In this document: positions 24,836 to 37,555 of the stretch, piece after piece | How positions within the stretch are numbered: the first letter of the stretch is position 1 | Layout: each line of letters opens with the position of its first letter | Assembly: GCA_036583965.1 (NCBI GenBank) | Contig: JAZBQD010000014.1 | Location: 54,875,626 to 54,939,625 of the forward strand | DNA from: Prunella strophiata | Taxonomy: Eukaryota; Chordata; Aves; Passeriformes; Prunellidae | Direction of reading: 5' to 3' | Length of the DNA stretch: 64,000 nt | Translations under genes and position numbers: made by a program | The notes under the pieces: generated by a model | Seen by the model: only the letters and a program-made list of their open reading frames with translations | Databases searched by the model: none | Told to the model about the DNA's origin: nothing

Positions 24836-27800
24836 GCAGTGTTTGATAATGTCCAGTCAGGTTTGTGTTTGTCTATGATCTTTCTGATTGAATATCCAAG
24901 TTGTTGTTACTGGCAACTATACACTATATTTGAGCATGAGCTTTTTGCTTTATTTCCCTGGCTCTGTATTTTTTCTGTGAAGATCTCTAGAGGATGTGGC
25001 ACTAGATTCCCAAGAGAAAAAATTCAGACCTTAAGAAATGGAGACATGAGTTTCATGAATTAAGGAGTCATATATTTTTTATTAAAATGTGTTACAGTGA
25101 TATTGTGTGTTTTCAGGAGGTGGTGATGAAGCAAATAAAATTAAAAAAAAAATTCCCCTTATTATTTGATGAATCTTTCTGGGTGATTTTTATCTCACTA
25201 TTTTCTTATGTTAAAATGAAATTAATTAATTGAAATATTCTCAGTTAAGTATTTAATAAGGTTTTCAACAACTCACAGAGAGGTAGGCATGGGAAAAAGG
25301 AGTCTTCTCTTTTTGCAACTCAGAAATTCTTCAGGTAATAAAACTATGAGTCCAATATCTGTTTTTTCAAGAAAATAAAAATAAAGGTATTCTGAAATAT
25401 TAAAACTTTATAGCCCCAGGAATTTGAGAAAATAGGTAAGGAAAAAAAAGTAAGCTCTTGTCAGGATGTTTAAACTCACAGGAATTAATCCCTTCTTCTT
25501 CTATAATACTGCATTAGTTGAAAAGATAGTTATTTTTTTAAGTTAGCATTCTAGGTTAAGGAGGTCTTTTGTAAATCTTAGATGAACACAAAGAACAGTC
25601 ATATGTGCATACTTCCACAGAAAAGGTTCATTGAGAACCCATAAAGTACATGCATCCAAATGGAAAAAAAATACTCTCTGCTTCCATCTCCTGGTGGAGA
25701 GACACAAGCAGAGCTTCATTTGCATAAATTTTTTATTCATAATTCCTTCAGTGACACATGGGAGTGATCATCACTATACACAAACTCATAATTAGTTGAG
25801 AATTGGAATTGCATGGAGAGAGGTGACAAGGGATTTCTTTCATGTAGCTAAAAGAACATCTGTGAGGCAAGGACTCACAGATGTTGAAGCATCCTGCAAG
25901 TTATTAGTTGTCAGGCCCTGCAGATGATGTGTTATTGAGAGGTGAAATATAGGTGTTTCTTAAATGGATCTACAGCAGACAGAAGAAGAGCTAAGTGAAA
26001 TCCAGTGATAATTTTCCTGACATTTTTCTAGCAGGATTGCAAAGTCACATTTCAGTGTTTCAAGCCCTCTTATTCATTAATAGCAAAGGATGCATGGAGC
26101 TTAGTGGATCAGGAAAGGTGTTGTTTGGCTGTTCTGGTTCATTTATTGTTTTTTAATCTCATAGATATTCCATCCTAATCCAAAACTTGTCATAGTGACT
26201 TTTTTGAGAATAATTCATTTTGATTGAAAAAATTAGTAATTCAGAATTTCAGAAAACTTTAAAAGTTTCTCTTCCTACAAATTTTGGTGTAGTATTAACT
26301 TGTGTTTGACTAACTGTCAGCATTTTATGAATCACAGACTGCATCTGTATTATGAACCTATTTCACTGTTTTATTCCAGTGCTCTAGTCTCCTTATCATA
26401 CCTGCAGGGATGTGTATTCCCAAGCTCTATCCAGGAAGAAGCTTAGATTTTTTTGACAGGGAAGCTGACCAGCTGTACACACTCATATCTACCCAACAGA
26501 CAATACAGGTAACTTCATTTCTCCAGCTTGAAAGTGTCTTCCAATACAAAGCTACTTTTCTCCACTCAGGGCCATCCTTCACAGCAGCACATTGAATGCT
26601 TTCATGCTACTTTTGACAATATACCTGTCAGAGTTTCAGCACAGTGTAAGAAAACAATATGGAGAGTTGCAGAAGCTTTCTCGTTAGTCCTTTTTTTTGT
26701 CCCAGGTATCAGCACACAGAAGCTGGTAGGGATCAATTACCTGTAGGGGCCTTGTGTTGTTTCAAATCTTGCTGTTGGGAGGATTCCCAACAGTATTACA
26801 AGGAGGTCACTTGCCATATCTGCCACATGGTCAGCACTTTGCAGATGGTTACCGTCACTCTCCAGTTCTTGTTATGAGCACAGGGGAACACAGACTGTGT
26901 GCAGAGCCAAGAATTTATTGTTAATGCACTTAATGTTTTAACAGTGTAAATAAAATACAGCAAGCAGTTCTTGCTAGTCCAGTTAAATTAATTTTAACAC
27001 TGACAGTCAAAATTATGCAACCAGTACAGAGAATTATCCACGATAATGCATTTTAAATTGTCCTTTTCCAATAATATTTAGATCTTTCCTACTGTTTCCT
27101 GGATATTGTTCTCACTCTCACAATATTCCTCTAGTTTTAGATTTAATGGTACTAGCTGGTATTCCTCAAAAAGACTTCACAAAGAGTGTGGGTGAGTTAT
27201 GACAAATCATTCTTACTTCTTCCTCTAGGAAGATTACTATGTTCATAGTGGAATACTTCTTCCTGCTCATATTTGAATCTGGTTTTAAGTTAGATGTGAA
27301 TATTTTTTAGGACAATCTGCTCCATTGCTCTTTCTTCATTGCTAAAACTTCCAAAGTCATTTGTGGTTCCAGTACCATCCTAAAGTATAGCCTCATATGA
27401 GTCATCTCTTTGTTGTAGGGGATCAAGAATGACTCACCAGAGAGTGATGGTTCATTTGGATGGCCTCCAAGTTCAACACCCCTGCACTAATAGGTGCTAA
27501 ACAGTGACTACTAACTAAAAAATAAGGGAGGAATTCCCTATGTGAAGTTTGCCTGTTTTGTGATGAAGTTGTACAAGACACAAGCATGGTGTAAGCTAGA
27601 GAGGCTAAATGCAAAAGGATTTAAAACTAATTTTTTATTTAAGTATGTGTTGATGTACACTACAAGTTAGATACACCAATGTGCAAAATCTGTAAATCAG
27701 CCTTCATCTGTGGTAGAGAAAACTAAGCTCGGTCCCTGGGACATGCAAAAATGACATCACAGACATGGGTCCATAAGTACTCAAAACCAGCTGGACTGAA

Positions 27801-30800
27801 CCCCTGAGTGTCTGGGCAGGTTGCTACTTTGATATTCTCCATTCATTGAAAATGGAACCTCATGTAATTTATTTTGGAAGGTCTCTGAACAGCTAAAAAG
27901 AATCAAAACATTAAAATCACATAATGATTAGTCTAATATGAATTAACATTGCTTGGCAGAAAGGACCATCTACATTTGAAAAAAATAGAATTCAGGACTT
28001 GTTAATCTTCAAAATCTTCCTAGCCAAAAGCAGAGCAAACTAATGGCAAGAAACAGGCATTCTCCTTAACACTTTAGCATTAGGCTTTCCTTTAGTCATA
28101 CATTTACTAGAATTTGTTTTGGAATTCAAAAATCTCCAAAGAAAAATTAGTTTAAAAATTCTCAAAAAATCATAGATCAGATTAGCAGTATTGGAATTTG
28201 AAAGCAGAATGCATGTCAAGAACAGTAAAGCAGAAACAGAGGAACCTTAATAGACTAAAAAATTAGACAAAACCAAAGTCTAGAAGGGACAACATAAAAT
28301 GTATTGAATACATAATTTCTTTGGATATGAGTGAAAACGGAAGTGTTTTGTTTCTTTTTAAAATTTATTTTCAGAACTGAGGTAGCATATCAGTAGATAT
28401 CTTGATAATAAATCTTTCTGATAGGAAGTCACCACCTTTTGACATCCCTTTAGATAGGGTTACAACACTTTGGCAACAACAGGATAAGTCAGATCCAAGC
28501 ATCTGTAGATGCTCCAGATGGTTTTCAGCTAATGGTGGTGTGAGGAACTGACTTTCAAGCATAGCCCCTGCAGTTCTTTCACTCTGCAGTCATAAAAGTG
28601 TCCTGACAACAGCAGGCAGCTCCCACCATGCTGTGCATTAAGAGAGCAACCACAGAAGGTGCCCTAAATATTCATAGTGTCGTGAGCAGCACTCCAGGTA
28701 TGAAGTAATTCATATTACTTCATGTTACTCCATCATAATGAAGTAATAATGACTCTGAAAGACACTTTAAGAAAATGAATCTGAAGAAATTGTGATGGCC
28801 ATAAATGTAAACAGAAAGATATATACTAATAGTTTAAGATAACCTAAGGACTTTGGTGTTTAATATACACTTTCTTGTCTTCAGAAAACTCTGTGAAACA
28901 GTGCTCATTATTACTACCAAGAGTAAATGCATGATACCCAAAGAGGCCATCTGTTGAGTTGGATAATCTGCAGAAAACCCCCATTTTTGGCAAAAAAGCT
29001 CCCCTTCCAAGTTCTCACAATGACAATGTTATGTCCAACTCAAAAAAGCCCACTTAACTTTCAGGGGTATAACTTGGCAAATAAGAGACTTTCCACACAA
29101 TTTAAAGGAATTTTATGAAGATTCTAATGACTCCAGAAAATAACAGTGCTGAACACATAGATGGTTGACGTTTCTAAATAATTCTTTTTTTTTTTTTTTT
29201 AATAAAGCAGGAAATCTTTTTAAGCTTATATAGCTATTTTTAATTTTTATAATGAAAAACAAAACCTAGATACCATTATGCTAATTAGAGGAGTTAAAAT
29301 TAACTAAATATCTGCCCACAATGCAGTATTGTTTTGATTAAGGAAAGATTGCACTAAAGAGGAATGTCTATACTGCAGATATTAGTGTGTTATACTGCAG
29401 GTATTAGTGCCCAAACATCTGAGGCAAGTTCATGCACAGAAAACATTCTAGTCAGCCTAACCACACAAACAAAGTGCTCTGTGTGGCTTAGTTAACCCAG
29501 CCAGTCTGTCAATGCTGCAATGGTCAACATGCTTCTAGTACTCAAATTAGAACATAAAAATCTTGTTCAGTATTTGTAAACTACACTGCAATCTGCAAAA
29601 GACATATAACCTGAGAAGAAAAGGCCACTATAGATGCTAATAGGGGTTTATTTTTCATAGTTTTTTAAATTGCCTTAACTAATTTTTTAGACCAAGTTTT
29701 TTCCATTTAATAGCTAAAGTGAGGAGAGAAGTGTGGGTTTCTTTGCAAACATGAGTAGGAAGAATACACTACTAGGTTTATACCATAAACCATCAGTTGG
29801 AAGGGAGGAATATTTTTGCTGTTCTCACACACCTCTTCCTAATTCTTTTTTGTTGTTTGACTCATACTCATTGTCACAAGAACACATGGTACAAAAATAA
29901 GGTTTTGTTCATGTGATATTTTCTATGTAAGGGATTTTTTTTTTCTATATCACCCTGTAGATTGTTTTGTCACCTGCACAGATCAGTAGAAAAGCTGCTA
30001 TTTAACAGCCATTGTAAGTGAACTATTGTGTATCACAAAAGACAACTCAGCTATTTATGTTTTTTGGCAAAAGGACTCTTCTTAATCATCTCTTCTTCAA
30101 ATCCATTTGGATAATCATAATCCGTATGACAATAAAAATCAAAATACCTTCCTTTACTTCAGTCCATTATTCTTTGTTTTAATATGACTAAAGAAAGTTA
30201 AGAACTTAGCTCTACATGGCAGAGTTTTATAAAGATTTTCAGAAGCAAGATAATACAGCACCTTTAATATACTTTAAAATTGGTTCTTTCCTCCCCTAGA
30301 TTTTACAGTCTTTTACTCACAACAGGATTACAGTTATAATCACTGAAATATTTTATTCCTTCTTAATTTTATGTTTTCATGCCTTGATAGTCCAGCTTTA
30401 AAAGTCACACAGATCATCATAGTATAAATAAAAAAACATAGTCACAGAAAATTTACTGCCTTCTCTTTATCATTTCACTTACTTTTGTTATCAAAAACCA
30501 TTTTTACATCAACAATTGTATGTTAAGCCAGCCTGGCTGGGTAATTAAAAATTAATCACTACAAAGTTCTGCAACTGTTAATTTTAAATGGAATTTAATG
30601 GACCTCTCTGATCAAGCTTTCTTTTTCTGCCATGGTATGTGAACTTAAAATAAATATAACTTATAACAAATATAAATAGTAATAACTTATTCTTATATTG
30701 AAGTTTAAAGTTGTGCCAAAGTGAATGATATAAATCCAAAAACAGTATCAATTTTTGTTGGTACTATAAAAATTTTAAGACTTTAAAAAAGTGTTTGGTG

Positions 30801-30892
30801 TCAGAACAAAATGTTTATTATTAATTGACTTTTCATTTTAAAATGAAGGTTTATAAATGTCTCAGAATTTTTTCTGATTAGTGATTATTCCT
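24836..30892. other. AT-rich non-coding DNA, nothing firmly recognised
   Basis: No gene, LINE or LTR is identified. The segments at about 26400-26900 and 27700-27840 are less AT-rich and may be old, unrecognisable repeat remnants. Overlapping 60-70-codon frames at 26.4-26.9 kb have no support. A small inverted repeat at 28.7 kb and a T tract near 29186-29200 are the only structured items seen. Confidence 0.6.
28700..28723. repeat. Perfect inverted repeat, 10-bp stem and 4-bp loop
   Basis: ATGAAGTAAT (28700-28709), TCAT, then ATTACTTCAT (28714-28723). A third direct copy of ATGAAGTAAT occurs at about 28738-28747. It could form a small hairpin but is AT-rich and may be chance. Confidence 0.8.
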
Positions 30893-31312
30893 CTAAAAAA
30901 AATTTCTTAGCAACCATAGATGTGAATTTTTTTTCCAAAAATATTTTATTATGCAACGTGCAGGAAACAAAAATAAGAAAAATAAAAAGCTTTTTAATAT
31001 ATTGAATTTATAAAAACTCATGGTTTTTGTGGTTATATATTTTACATGTAAATAAGAATAAAATTCATAGTCCACAAAGTGTCGTTTTTGCCATTCCCAG
31101 TTAAAAGCTGTGGGAAGGTTCTGGCAGACAAAGGGGATCACTGCCCAACAAAATAGAACCCCTGGGGGCTGAAACTGGGGAGGCTGCAGCGTCACATTCA
31201 CACTCAGCTTGTAGCAGCCAGAAGCCACCAGCCCATGGGGAAGTAACAAATACAAATTAAACCAAGCAGATCCCAGTAATGAGGAGTAGGTGATCCCCAC
31301 CATGAGCACCAT
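30893..31312 (-). other. 139-codon open frame in a GC-richer segment, unknown
   Basis: A minus-strand frame starts with ATG at 31312 and runs to 30893. The first 80 or so codons (about 31080-31312) are in GC-richer sequence than the surroundings; the last 55 codons run through AT-rich DNA and are clearly composition-driven (FFLFLFPAR). Residues include VLMVGITYSSLLGSAWFNLY near the start and a Trp/Cys-rich middle (LFCWAVIPFVCQNLP), which could suggest hydrophobic segments. I recognise no family. No good donor site ends the GC-rich part, and the upstream acceptor candidate (TCCTTTCCTGAG) is weak. It may be an old transposon or exon remnant. It is not called a gene. Confidence 0.3.
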
Positions 31313-31315
31313 ATT

Positions 31316-33284
31316 TATGCCTCAGGAAAGGACCTTTATTTTATCTCTTCTGTGAGTCTTGCTAGTCTCAAAGATTTTCTGCAGATAAAATACAAATTAC
31401 TACTATGCTTATGGTATATTTCCACTTTAAAATATGTTTCTCTGAAAATTATATTATGTTGATATCTTGTTTGTATTATCCTTGATACTAGTAAGGCAAC
31501 ATTTGTTCAGTTTGAGTTGAAAGAAAACTCTTCCAGACTTGATAAATCATCCTGGAATTCAAGAGTTAATTTATATCTGTTTATGTCTAATGCTAAAGTG
31601 AAGAATGATGCCACAAGTTGTCATTGAAATTAAAACTTATTAAGTGGTTCTGTTGATGAAGTACAAGCCTCACTAGAATTTAACTTACTCCTTCAGATTT
31701 CTATCAGGTCTTGAAAGATAATGTAGACTTCTTTTTTCCCCCTAAGAAATAAACAGCTGAGACTGCAAAATACATATATGATACATATCCTTTCAATGAG
31801 AAATCAAACCATACAAGTATTTGTTTTGTTAAAAAATTCACATAGTAACAGGGTCTGTTTGTCTCTACTCATCATTCCCAAATATTACAATTAATTATCT
31901 TAAATGGTACTCAAAAAAGATGAAATTAATTCTCAATTGTGGTTAAAGCAATTAATTAAATAAAGTGACTGTCCCTTGAATAATACAACACTAGTATTTG
32001 GACAACTGATTAATTGAGATGATTTTGCTTTTACCTGGCTGCTTCAATTAGGTGAATGGCACTGTATCATAACTTAATAAAAAATGTTCAAAACCAATGA
32101 AGGAATCAAATGTATTAATTTTATTTGCATAATGTTATCAGTGGAATAACCTAACAGATACTGCAACAATCTGAAGAAAATAGGTTCACTGCAATTATGT
32201 AAATTATCCCATTGTGCAAATGGCCTTTACTTGTTTGACAATTTGAGAAAGGAAGAGAATAAATTAAAATAAAAATCAATTTCTAGCACCTTGATCACAG
32301 TTTGATGGTCATTTATACTTAAATTTGTTGTAAGCAATTTATTTTAAGACTACGAAGGGCATGAATAATTTCTGTTTTCTGGAAGTGAAGATTTTACACT
32401 GTTTTCTTTTATACAAATGAAATTATAATTATGTCTTGGAAAAGGGATTTAAATTATAACAATTTGCCAAGATTCAGAGGTCTGAATCTCAATTCTACCT
32501 TTTGCATACATTGGGAGAACTACTCTTTGGCTCTAACTCTTGAATTCATTTTACAAATGAATTCATTTGCGGCCATACATAACTGAGAAAAAGAAACCTA
32601 CCAGCCATGTTTAAAATAGTGAAACCCTAAAGCTTTCAAAGTCTGCATTTTAGTCCTCAGCTAAATATGCAAAATGCTGACTACCTTTTGTTTCAATGGC
32701 AGCTGTTAGAATCAATTCAGGAAGATGCATGCTCAGAGCAATTCAGTGAACCATGGAAAAATTTATTCCTGGCTTTAATAGGCACTGGGTTCAGTTTCTC
32801 ATGGAGCATTTCACAGATTTATTTTGAACATGCATAGTTAAATGATGAACAGGACAGAGAATTCAGTAATATCCCTTTCTTATTTAAATTCTGTGCTTTT
32901 CTTTATGGTTAGCTTTCGGTTGTCTTACTTTTTTCAACAGAGTGTGAATATTATTTTTAAGTTTTCTAACTACATGACAATTGATTAAATAATATTTGAT
33001 TAATGCCATATACAAATAATTTCTATTATGTTTGTCACTGATTGTGTTAGAGAAATATCAATCATTGTAATGTATCGCAACAGAAAAGGAGTGTATCACT
33101 TTTTGTTGATAGTATAAAAATATATAATTTTTTTTTTTTACTCTGTTCTCCCAAGATGTGCCCCAAATTTATGAAATACCTTATTTTGCAACTCAGCCTA
33201 TTATGCCTGTTGTCTGATGACAACATTATGGCCTAAGAGACCTATTGGGGGCCCAAATTAGGCAATATTAGACCCAATATCACT
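31316..33284. other. AT-rich non-coding DNA containing a possible conserved regulatory element
   Basis: No gene or transposon is recognised. The subregion at about 31880-32300 is dense in homeodomain-type TAATTA/ATTAAT cores and has an octamer site; it is listed separately. The remainder is featureless AT-rich sequence. Confidence 0.55.
31880..32300. promoter_or_regulatory. Candidate conserved non-coding element rich in homeodomain sites
   Basis: Homeodomain-type cores recur: AATTAATTATC near 31890, GCAATTAATTAAAT near 31949, GATTAATTGAG near 32008 and GTATTAATTTTATTTGCAT at 32112-32130. The last contains ATTTGCAT (32123-32130), the reverse complement of the POU octamer ATGCAAAT. CATTGTGCAAAT at 32210-32221 joins a SOX-like half-site to a partial octamer. 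Vertebrate gene-desert enhancers often look like this, but AT-rich DNA gives such sites by chance. Conservation has not been tested. Confidence 0.3.
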
Positions 33285-33515
33285 GGAGTGAGTCCAGAGG
33301 AGGGTCACAAAGATGATCAGAGGGCTGGAGCACCTCTCCTAAGAAGACAGATTAGAGTTGGCATTGTTCTGCCTGGAGAAGAGAAGGCTCTGAGGAGCAT
33401 TTAGAGCACCTTCCAGTAGCTGAAAGGAGCCTACAAGAGAAACTGAGAATTTAACAAGGACATGTAGTGATAGGATGAGGAGTAATTGATACAAACTGAA
33501 AGACATTGCTTTTAG
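33285..33515 (+). mobile_element. CR1 LINE fragment, sense orientation
   Basis: Diagnostic CR1 strings occur in order: GTCCAGAGGAGGGTCACAAA, GATGATCAGAGGGCTGGAGC, CACCTCTCCTAAGAAGACAG, CTGCCTGGAGAAGAGAAGGC, ACATGTAGTGATAGGATGAG and CAAACTGAAAGA. This is the polyprotein C-terminal coding part, truncated at both ends. The typical 3' terminal octamers are absent. The copy is moderately diverged and non-functional. Confidence 0.92.
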
Positions 33516-35434
33516 TAACAGGTTTTAACTTTTTGTCAGCTCTGAATTGCCCAGGAAATTGGAATAGCTGATCACTTCACATATATGGAAATGTGGTCAT
33601 CTGTAGTAGTTTTTCCTCTTCAAATACATCTAAGATAACAGCAGAAGGGAAATTTGTACATGATGCAGTTTGGGGAAGTACTAGTGTGCCTGAAGGAACA
33701 GCCTCAGCAGGGTTGTGACTTGACAGAGCTTTCAAGTTCAGCTTAGGTTTATATCAGAGCAGGACCATGTCTGGGTAACATGAGGTAGGCAGCTTAATTA
33801 CATATACACATTCTCAACATTTTTTACATTAACCATGTTATAATACTTGTGCTTCATTTTTCACTTGTACTTCCTTCCTACTTAAAAATTACATTTTTTA
33901 GAGTCAAAATGTTACTAAGATATGAGGTCAATTTCTAATTTTCTCATTGTATAGACTTCCTACTCTTGAACACAAAGCTTTCATGGAAACGGTATTGCAA
34001 AATAGTTGTTGATATTCCAAAAAAAAACCCCAAGTGTGGTATTAAAATAAAATTAACTTTCAGCTTTTCCCTACGAACTTTAATAAAATTTGTTTAAACC
34101 CACTTATGTATTAAGCATTCAGCTTCAACACTATACAGTATTTCTAAATGGCTACAAAGTAAAAGCATACGTTAAAGCCTTCTGAAGACTTTATGCCAAG
34201 ATGTTAAAATTTTTAAAGGCATCTCTCAAAAAGGAGGACAGAATGCTACCAAAGTATGGAAACCCTAAATTTAAGAATGATTAAAAAATAAGAAACTGAA
34301 ATTGCTAGTGTAAAAGCTCTTCAAAAACATTCTGCAGTAACTGATATTATGATGTGTTTAGTCAACTTCTGGGCAAAGTAAAGGGACTATATTTAAATTG
34401 TTTTAGAAAAAAAGAGCAATTCATGTGCTTATGTTTAGAAATAGAGTTGCAAAACAATCTGTGCAATTCAAGGTATTTAACTATTAATTTTGTTACATAT
34501 CCAGCTTTCAAAGTGTTTAGCACTTTTAAGTAGGTCAGTTCCTTTTTTATTCCAGAGATGTAAGCGAAGGCCAAGAGGCATGCTTATGAAAGCATTTGCT
34601 ATACTCCTAATCTTTCTTGTTAAAGCTGGATTGCCAGAGCATTTTTCCATTTGTTAATTTCCCATTTCCATTTGTACCTCAAAACACACAAACGATAAAT
34701 CTGATATCAGTACTTGACAACAGCAATTAAGGTATGGCCATTATATTTGCAGTCTCTTAAAAAAAAAAGATTCAAGTACAGCTCTAAGGCACCAAATCTG
34801 CATAATACACCTACCACACACACCAGCAGTAATTGGATATATTGCTATAAACAGTATGTTAAACCCCTTGTATATTACTTTTAAACTTTGATTGATTGTC
34901 TCTGTTTTACTCATGCCCTTGTATATATCTTTTGAGAACTATAGTAGACCCACATAGAATTAAATACTCCTCACTCACAATGGACTCTTAATACCTTACA
35001 ATATTTTTAGAAGACAGATTTAATTTTTAATAAGTATGTATTATTCTTAAGCAATACTTTTTTGAAATCAGAACTTAGAATATTAGATTATCTGATTAGC
35101 AGTCAGAAAGAAATTGGTCACAAAAGAACAATGTTTGATTAATTTTTATTTCTGGTTTCTTACTGTATATTAGTTTATTAAAAATTTTCATGCAAAAAGA
35201 ATTTAGAATAACGGTATTAAACAGTGCAGGCTTGATAATGGAAACATAAAAGATATTATAAATATATTTAAATACGGATATTGTTTTGTTTGGTGCTTTT
35301 TCTTGGGTTTGGTGGGGTTTGTTTTGGTTTTGATTTGTTTTGAGATTTTTTTGGGGGGGTTGTTTGTTTGTATGGGGTTTTTTTGTAAGCACTGTTGTAT
35401 TTTTCTGATGTTCTAAGGGGGATGTACTGAATCT
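33516..35434. other. AT-rich non-coding DNA, nothing recognised
   Basis: No gene or known repeat is seen. A G/T-rich low-complexity stretch (GTTTGGTGGGGTTTG-type) at about 35280-35400 lies just before the LTR. The 178-codon minus-strand frame across it is translated low complexity (Lys/Asn/Gln/Pro-rich) and is not a gene. Confidence 0.65.
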
Positions 35435-35846
35435 GAGTGGAATGGAACCAATTTTTCTCATAGCAAGCCATATGATGCTATGTTTTAATTTAGATCTGTG
35501 GCCAAAGCAGTGTTGATAACACACCAGTGCTTTAGCTATTGGTAGATCAGTGCCTGTTTCCCTGTTTCTTACTCTGCCTCCATTAGTAAGTATCCTGGAG
35601 GTGCACCAAAAGTTGGGAGGAGAGACAGCCATGAAAGTTTACCCCAAGTGACCAAAGAGATTTGTCATGGTATGTGTCATCATGCTCAGGGGTGAGAAAG
35701 AAGAGCAGGTGGAGTCTGGGTAGGTACTGATTGCTCAGAAACTCTGTGGGCATTTATCTGCTTGTGGGAGGCAGGGAATGACTGCCTCTGCATCATTTAT
35801 GCTTTTGTGGAGGTTTCAGTTAGTTTTCTCCTCTCTCTTTCTTTTT

Positions 35847-35879
<33 letters not shown>

Positions 35880-36000
35880 CTTTTTTTTTTTTTTAAAACT
35901 ATCTCATCCCAGAAGGTTTCTTGCTTTTGCACTTCCTGGTTCAGGAGTTGCAGTGGTTGTGCACTCAGGTGGAGTGGCAAATTACTCAAAACTGTAGATA
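35435..36000 (+). mobile_element. ERVL-like solo LTR, old, T-rich interior
   Basis: The order of landmarks matches the same avian LTR plan as the 12.1 and 19.2 kb copies: AATTTTTCTCATAGCAAGCC, GCTATGTTTTAATTTAG, GCAGTGTTGATAACACACCA, GGTGCACCAAAAGTTGGGAG, AGAGACAGCC and TGACCAAAGAGATTTGTCAT (where ATATTCCATACC is the usual reading). Then come CATCATGCTCAGG, ATTGCTCAGAAACTC, CTGCATCATTTATGC and CTCTCTCTTTC. A long T-rich stretch (35840-35895) occupies the place of the family's T-rich U5 tract. AAAACTATCTCATCCCAGAA near 35895 replaces 'aaactgtctttatctcaacccacg'. Both ends are degraded and set by eye. This LTR differs in its middle from the 12.1 kb copy, so the two are probably different subfamilies. 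No internal genes are present. Confidence 0.8.
35840..35895. repeat. T-rich tract inside the LTR
   Basis: Three long T runs separated by single C or AC bases, at the position of the T-rich part of this LTR family. Probably expanded by slippage. Confidence 0.85.
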
Positions 36001-37500
36001 GGTTTTTAAATCAGAGTGTAAAAATTTGGATATGTTCAGTACTGCCCATAACTTTTTAAGAGCAAAATAAAAAACTCTCAGTGAAAGTAAATTAATTTCC
36101 ATCTTCATACATTCATTAAGTACATAAGTAATATTCAAACTTGAAGAAAGTTAAGAAACTCTCAAAGCAAGAATAAAGATTCTATTTTCAGGTGGAAAGA
36201 TAGCTTCACAAATTTAACTAAGAAATATGAACATGAAAAAATCAAATTATTTTTTAAAACTGTAAAATGTGGAATAGTGACAATAATATTAAAATTTTTA
36301 GTTAAAACATATGAGTCCATGAAACATAAAAGCCTCCATACATGCATCAAGCATCCCATGAGATGATTTTTATAGCTTTTCTCCCTTCTGAAGATAAAAT
36401 CAAGTTAAGCCAAATTTCAATGATTTTATTGTAAAGATTTCATTCACTTCTCTGACTCCCAAAAGCAAGGTTAAAAAGCAAGAAAGAAGAACAATTGCAG
36501 AAGGCATATGCTATCTACTTTGTTTCCATTTCAACCCACTAGAGTTATTAATCTTAGCACAAAAGCCTTTGAAATAAAAATTTATTATTTTTTTAAGTAG
36601 TCTGTTCTCAATTAAAAAAAGTATTTTGGGAATTATATTAATTATTAACCTTTGGTCAGGTTCGTTTTTATATTTTATCTGTCTGTATAAGAGGAAATGT
36701 TATCTGGTTCCACTGTAGCTGAAACCATACTGACAATTGTATGTTACAAATTAAAGCTTAATATTGTTGGCTGCTGAAAACTGATGAGGAAAGTGTGGGA
36801 TCAATGCTTTAAAGTGTTCCTAATTTCAAGGGAACCAGGAAACTGAATGCAGCTATACCCTCTTCTAGCTTTGAGATTACATTAGGCCATTCAGCTGAGA
36901 GTTATTTCCCTGCCAGAATTTGGAGCAACCTCTTCTTCATGCCTCAGGCTGGTTTCTATCCTCTTCACTTATCCTAGTGTGGCTTGCTTTCTATGCCACT
37001 TTATTTCTTTGATACTTCCTACACTGTTATTTAGAAACTCTTTCTTGAAGCACCATGCAATTCATTACTTTTATATAACTATCTATTCCCATTTCTCTTT
37101 ATATTTTTCTAAACGTTCCCCCTGTGATTCTTCAAAAATGCTGCTGCTACCACATCCCTGTTGAAGCACCAATGATAGCCCAAAAATGTCTGTATGGAGA
37201 AAAGACAAAAAAAACCCCAAAATAACCCAACTTACTGCTCTATCTCCCCACAGGACTAAAATAATGTATATGGAATTCTTTGAAAATATTATTGACATAA
37301 TCAGTTTATAACAGTGCTGTTTTTTACATATCTTCCAGTAAAAAACATTCTCTTCCTTTCCCTTTCAATCCTGTTTCTTTCCAAACACAAATGCACTTTA
37401 AGTACTCCTTGAAATTTATCTTCAAAACCTGACAGATTTTTGAGTTATCTGAAAACAAATCAACTACAATCCTGTCTTGATATGGTCTTCAATGCAAAGT
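36001..37500. other. AT-rich non-coding DNA, nothing recognised
   Basis: Frames are short (65-71 codons) and opposite-strand pairs overlap, for example at 36979-37164 (+) and 37083-37298 (-). No repeat is recognised. Confidence 0.65.
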
Positions 37501-37505
37501 GGTGA

Positions 37506-37555
37506 GGGAGAGGAGAGGAGAGGAGAGGAGAGGAGAGGAGAGGAGAGAGAGAGAT
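37506..37555 (+). repeat. (AGAGG)n then (GA)n purine microsatellite
   Basis: About eight AGAGG units are followed by GAGAGAGAGA. The array is entirely purine on the + strand, so it can form triplex structures and is difficult for sequencing polymerases. Confidence 0.95.

Noticed and set aside
35096..35632. 178-codon open frame on the minus strand, the longest in the window
   Set aside because: It is the translation of a G/T-rich low-complexity stretch (Lys/Asn/Gln/Pro-rich) joined to the antisense of an LTR. No domain or splice support.
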